Source of the DNA: an uncultured Prevotella sp.
GTDB lineage: Bacteria > Bacteroidota > Bacteroidia > Bacteroidales > Bacteroidaceae
Assembly: GCA_934229335.1 (NCBI GenBank)
Contig: CAKQDQ010000086.1
Coordinates: 1 to 10,521 of the forward strand
DNA: 10,521 nucleotides
Reading direction: 5' to 3'
Of the stretch, positions 7,298 through 10,521 are shown one piece after another. Every line of letters starts with the position of its first letter. Within the stretch, counting starts at the first letter, position 1. The notes below the pieces were generated by a model that saw only the letters and a program-made list of their open reading frames with translations, was not told where the DNA came from and ran no database searches. The position numbers were made by a program, and so were the translations under genes.

Positions 7298-8920
7298 ATG
7301 TATCTACTCTCAACTAACATAACGTCACCGTTAGGTCTTACCACTCTCGACAACTATCACGCTGTATCTGCGGGCAATAGTGCCCTAAAACACCACGAAG
7401 CAGGTACACGCGGCGTGCCGTTTCCATTCGAAGCGGCACTGTTCAGCGATAGACAGTGGCAGGAAATACTCTTACCAGGCATGACACACTTTGAAAGTCT
7501 CGTCGTCAGGTCGGCACAAGAGGCACTCTCACACACTGATATTGACACGGCAAGCCAACGCACACTGTTCATTCTTAGCACCACAAAGGGCGACATACTG
7601 ACGCCGCCAGGAGAGACGGCACGACACATAGCACACGCTATCGGCGTTACAACAGAACCGATAGTGGTATGTAACGCTTGCATATCGGGCGTTGCCGCAC
7701 AGATATTAGCACAGCGACTTGTTGACAGTGGCTACTGCGACAACGCCATTGTCAGTGGTGCCGACGTGCAGGGCGAGTTTATCATCTCTGGCTTTCAGGC
7801 ACTACAAGCGTTGTCAGACGAACCGTGTCGACCTTTCGATGCAGAGCGGCTCGGACTGAATCTGGGCGAAGCGGCAGCCACAATGGTATATACCGCCGAC
7901 AGCACGACGCACACAGCCCACGACGCATGGCACCTCGTGGCAGGGGCTATACGCAACGATGCCTTCCACATCAGCGGTCCGCACCCTAAAGGTGAGGGCT
8001 GCATGAGGGCGTTGACACAGGTGATTGGCAATAAGGACGACCTGGGGGTGATAGGCGTTCACGGCACCGCGACGATGTATAATGACCAAATGGAGTCGAA
8101 GGCAATAGAGAGAGCGGGACTGTCTGACATTCCTCTCTCCGCACTGAAGGGCTACTATGGGCACACCATGGGAGCGGCAGGACTGCTCGAGACTATCATC
8201 ACCGCAACGGCACTGGACGATGGTGGCACTATACTACCCTCACGTGGATATAGCGAAAGGGGCGTAAGCGGCAAGGTCAACATCTCTGGTCAGGCTATGC
8301 ACACGGAGAAAAGGGAGTTCGTAAAGATGCTATCGGGCTTCGGAGGGTGTAATGGTGCCATAAGGATGTCGAAGCTACGAGCTGACGAACACAATGCAAC
8401 AGAACCGACAGGTGGCACTGACAGCACCACTACTGTACACACAAGCTCCAACCATAACGACATAATACGCACAGAAGACCTCAGCGACAAGACGGCGGAA
8501 CAGCTCACGGAGATGTACCGAGAGGCTGGAGTAAGCTACCCGAAGTTTCACAAGATGGACATACTGAGCCGTAGAGCGTTCATAGCAACGGAGCGTTTGC
8601 AGCGCGAACACAGGCTGACGCAGGAGGAAGCCGATGAGACGGCTGTAATATTCTTTAACAGTACTTCCTCAATCGTTGCCGACAGAGCCTATCTTGACAC
8701 CATCACCGACAAAGAGGCATATTATCCCAGTCCTGCATTATTTGTACACACGTTGCCCAATATCTCCACGGGCGAGGTGGCGATGCGCAACGGTATTCAC
8801 GGCGAGACATCGTTCTACATACTGCCTCAGCCCAATGAAGCGTTGCAACAAGCCATCGTCAACGCTACTTTGCAATACGACAGTGGCATACGTCGCATTA
8901 TAACAGGCTGGATAGACTGA
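7298..8920 (+). CDS. Beta-ketoacyl synthase with a fused C-terminal ketosynthase-like domain
   Basis: The 540-residue cytoplasmic protein would condense acyl-ACP with malonyl-ACP in polyketide or polyene assembly. Residues 1-358 form a thiolase-fold ketosynthase with an intact triad: Cys128 in VCNACISG, His255 in VHGTAT and His289 in KGYYGHTMGAAG, plus the SGFGGCNG tail. Residues 359-392 are a Thr/Ser/His-rich linker. Residues 393-540 form a second domain resembling a partial ketosynthase: YPKFHKMD, a SIVADRAY strand region and SPALFVHTLPNISTGEVAMRNG. No Cys occupies the active-site-like position, so it is probably non-catalytic. As recalled, this small domain is usually a separate protein in Bacteroidota flexirubin/aryl-polyene clusters. 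The gene begins 5 nt after the methyltransferase, suggesting coupled translation. No acyl carrier protein or reductase lies nearby, so partners must be encoded elsewhere. Product unknown; FabF-like fatty acid elongation is the alternative. Confidence 0.82.
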   Translation: MYLLSTNITSPLGLTTLDNYHAVSAGNSALKHHEAGTRGVPFPFEAALFSDRQWQEILLPGMTHFESLVVRSAQEALSHTDIDTASQRTLFILSTTKGDILTPPGETARHIAHAIGVTTEPIVVCNACISGVAAQILAQRLVDSGYCDNAIVSGADVQGEFIISGFQALQALSDEPCRPFDAERLGLNLGEAAATMVYTADSTTHTAHDAWHLVAGAIRNDAFHISGPHPKGEGCMRALTQVIGNKDDLGVIGVHGTATMYNDQMESKAIERAGLSDIPLSALKGYYGHTMGAAGLLETIITATALDDGGTILPSRGYSERGVSGKVNISGQAMHTEKREFVKMLSGFGGCNGAIRMSKLRADEHNATEPTGGTDSTTTVHTSSNHNDIIRTEDLSDKTAEQLTEMYREAGVSYPKFHKMDILSRRAFIATERLQREHRLTQEEADETAVIFFNSTSSIVADRAYLDTITDKEAYYPSPALFVHTLPNISTGEVAMRNGIHGETSFYILPQPNEALQQAIVNATLQYDSGIRRIITGWID

Positions 8921-8957
8921 ACGCATGAAGGTATAAAGCTAACTATATATTACTATA

Positions 8958-10373
8958 ATGAAAAAGATATTATCTACACTTCTCTTTGCCTCGCTAACCA
9001 TAATGGCAACGGCACAGAGCACCACACGCAAGATATTACTAAAGAATTCTGCTGACGGACAATCGGAACTCACCGTATATCTTCCCTCTTCCGAGGCGGC
9101 AGCGCATGCTAACGGACGTGCTGTCGTTGACTGTCCTGGCGGTGGTTACACCCACCTTTCCATGCAAAACGAGGGTCATGACTGGGCGGAATACTTCAAT
9201 GCGAAGGGTATTGCCTACGCAGTACTGAAATATCGTATGCCTAATGGCGACCGTAACATACCGCTTACTGACGCCTATAACGCCATGCGCACTATGCGCG
9301 ACTCTGCCACAGTGTGGCATATCAACCCTCGTAACGTGGGTATCATGGGCTTCTCTGCTGGTGGTCATCTTGCTTCCAGTGTGTCTACTCACGCCCCTTA
9401 CGACGTGAGACCAGACTTCTCCATTCTCTTCTACCCTGTAGTGTCAATGGTAGAACGCGACACTCACAAAGGTTCCGTAGTGGGATTCCTTGGCGATAAG
9501 CGTGGCGATAAGGCGTTGCAGAAGGAATGGTCTAACTTTAACGCAGTGCGTCGCCACCTCACTCCTCCTGCCATCATACTCTTGGCTAACGACGACCGTG
9601 CCGTGCCACCAGTAACAAACGGTGTGGCTTACTACAGTGCCATGAGGCGAGCAGGCAACAGTTGCGAGATGCACATATACCCAACAGGTGGACATGGATT
9701 CGGCTTCCGCTCTACATACAAATATCATGACCGTATGCTGGGCGACCTGTCACAGTGGCTCAACGACCTCAAAATGCCTGCGGAAGGCGACGTTAAGGTA
9801 GCGTGCATAGGCAATAGCATCACCGATGGTCATGGCATTGATATGCAGGAGCAGTTTGCCTACCCCGCCGTGCTGCGCAAACACCTCGGTAAGGGCTACG
9901 AAGTGCGCAACTTCGGTGTCAGCAGTCGCACGCTATGCAACGGCGGTGACATTCCGTATATGAAGGAAATGGCATGGCAGGACGCTAAGGCTTACTGTCC
10001 AGACATCGCCATTATTAAGCTTGGCACTAACGACACGAAGCCTGGTAACCGTGAGGTAGCAGCACGCGACTACATGAAAGACTATCAAGCTATGATAGAC
10101 ACACTGAAGGCTCTGCCATCAAAGCCACGTATACTGTTGTGTACTCCTATCCCTGCCGTGAAGCAGACATGGGGCATCAGCGACAGCGTTACGGTGAGCC
10201 TCATCATTCCTGCCATCAAGAAACTGGCAAAGAAGAATAAGCTTCAGGTAATAGACCTGCACACTCTCTGTGCCGATATGGGTGGCATGATGCTCGCCGA
10301 TGGCATTCACCCTAACGAGAAAGGGGCGGCTAAGATGGCTGAGATTATTGCGCAGGAGTTAAAGAAGAAATAA
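8958..10373 (+). CDS. Secreted two-domain esterase: alpha/beta hydrolase plus SGNH hydrolase
   Basis: The 471-residue product probably removes acetyl or feruloyl-type esters from hemicellulose. Residues 1-19 are a signal peptide (MKKILSTLLFASLTIMATA, then Gln). Residues about 35-272 are an alpha/beta-hydrolase domain of the acetyl-xylan-esterase/feruloyl-esterase-like kind: oxyanion motif CPGGGYTHLS (59-68), nucleophile Ser133 in GFSAGG, Asp213 in DDRAVP and His246 in GGHGF. Residues about 278-471 are an SGNH/GDSL hydrolase: Ser287 in GNSITDG, Gly320 in NFGVSS, Asn358 in GTNDT, and Asp448/His451 in DGIHPN. Both triads are complete, so two active sites are expected. It starts 37 nt after the ketosynthase and returns the run to carbohydrate processing, fitting GH51 and GH95. 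The ester removed by each domain cannot be told from sequence alone; a sialic acid or other O-acetyl substrate is possible for the second. Confidence 0.88.
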   Translation: MKKILSTLLFASLTIMATAQSTTRKILLKNSADGQSELTVYLPSSEAAAHANGRAVVDCPGGGYTHLSMQNEGHDWAEYFNAKGIAYAVLKYRMPNGDRNIPLTDAYNAMRTMRDSATVWHINPRNVGIMGFSAGGHLASSVSTHAPYDVRPDFSILFYPVVSMVERDTHKGSVVGFLGDKRGDKALQKEWSNFNAVRRHLTPPAIILLANDDRAVPPVTNGVAYYSAMRRAGNSCEMHIYPTGGHGFGFRSTYKYHDRMLGDLSQWLNDLKMPAEGDVKVACIGNSITDGHGIDMQEQFAYPAVLRKHLGKGYEVRNFGVSSRTLCNGGDIPYMKEMAWQDAKAYCPDIAIIKLGTNDTKPGNREVAARDYMKDYQAMIDTLKALPSKPRILLCTPIPAVKQTWGISDSVTVSLIIPAIKKLAKKNKLQVIDLHTLCADMGGMMLADGIHPNEKGAAKMAEIIAQELKKK

Positions 10374-10392
10374 GTTGCGCACTGCGTTTATA

Positions 10393-10433
10393 CTCAAACG
10401 AAAATATTTTGAGAATACCAACAATATTTGTTG
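10393..10433 (+). terminator. Two small palindromes after the esterase gene, possible weak terminator
   Basis: CTCAAA (10393-10398) pairs with TTTGAG (10408-10413), and CAACAA (10419-10424) pairs with TTGTTG (10428-10433) over a TAT loop. The second is followed by CTTTTATCTT. They lie 19 nt after the esterase stop, where an operon end is plausible. The stems are short and AT-rich, so a terminator is tentative; an operator for the next gene is the alternative. Confidence 0.35.
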
Positions 10434-10447
10434 CTTTTATCTTCCAA

Positions 10448-10487
10448 CATTAATCACCATTAATCTAACATTAATCTTTCATTAATC
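10448..10487 (+). promoter_or_regulatory. Four phased CATTAATC octamers, candidate regulator-binding array
   Basis: Exact CATTAATC copies start at 10448, 10458, 10469 and 10480, with steps of 10, 11 and 11 bp. This near-helical spacing puts every copy on the same face of the DNA, as expected for cooperative binding of a regulator. The array lies between the esterase gene and the right edge, so it most likely serves a gene starting beyond 10521. The regulator is unknown. Confidence 0.5.
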
Positions 10488-10521
10488 TATCTCTGATGAT
10501 GTTTTTGAGCATATATATACG

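Overview
The window looks like a chromosomal segment of a gut or rumen Bacteroidota, most likely Prevotella or a close relative. The grounds are secretion signals ending in an Ala-Gln pattern (NAQ, TAQ), a Bacteroidota-type -7 promoter element (TAACTTTG) in front of the recombinase gene, starts without Shine-Dalgarno sequences, and secreted plant-polysaccharide enzymes. No rRNA, tRNA, CRISPR array or insertion sequence was seen. The genus is an inference from these traits, not from a database match.

Layout. Positions 1-346 hold no convincing gene but carry four copies of a 20-nt stem-loop repeat with a conserved flank. A XerC/XerD-type tyrosine recombinase (347-1249) lies on the minus strand. 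A divergent intergenic region of about 300 bp with several inverted repeats follows. From there five genes run on the plus strand: a secreted GH51 alpha-L-arabinofuranosidase (1553-3535), a secreted GH95 alpha-L-fucosidase or alpha-L-galactosidase (3723-6164), a SAM-dependent methyltransferase (6192-7292), a beta-ketoacyl synthase with a fused extra C-terminal domain (7298-8920), and a secreted two-domain esterase (8958-10373). The last 148 bp hold two small palindromes and four phased CATTAATC octamers, and look like the control region of a gene beyond the window.

How the parts fit. GH51, GH95 and the esterase form a coherent set for stripping side groups (arabinose, an alpha-L-fucose or L-galactose unit, and acetyl or other acyl esters) from a decorated hemicellulose such as complex arabinoxylan. 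No SusC/SusD pair or regulator is visible. The two cytoplasmic genes in the middle do not belong to that pathway. They resemble components of the aryl-polyene/flexirubin type of Bacteroidota polyene pathway, yet sit 5 nt apart and only 27 and 37 nt from the flanking carbohydrate genes, so they are probably co-transcribed. No acyl carrier protein, ketoreductase, dehydratase or ammonia-lyase gene is present here.

The observations most worth following are this embedded methyltransferase/ketosynthase pair, the ketosynthase fusion, the Thr in the GH95 active site that may shift specificity to L-galactose, the 22-bp inverted repeat that could act as a leader attenuator of GH95, and the helically phased octamer array at the right edge.
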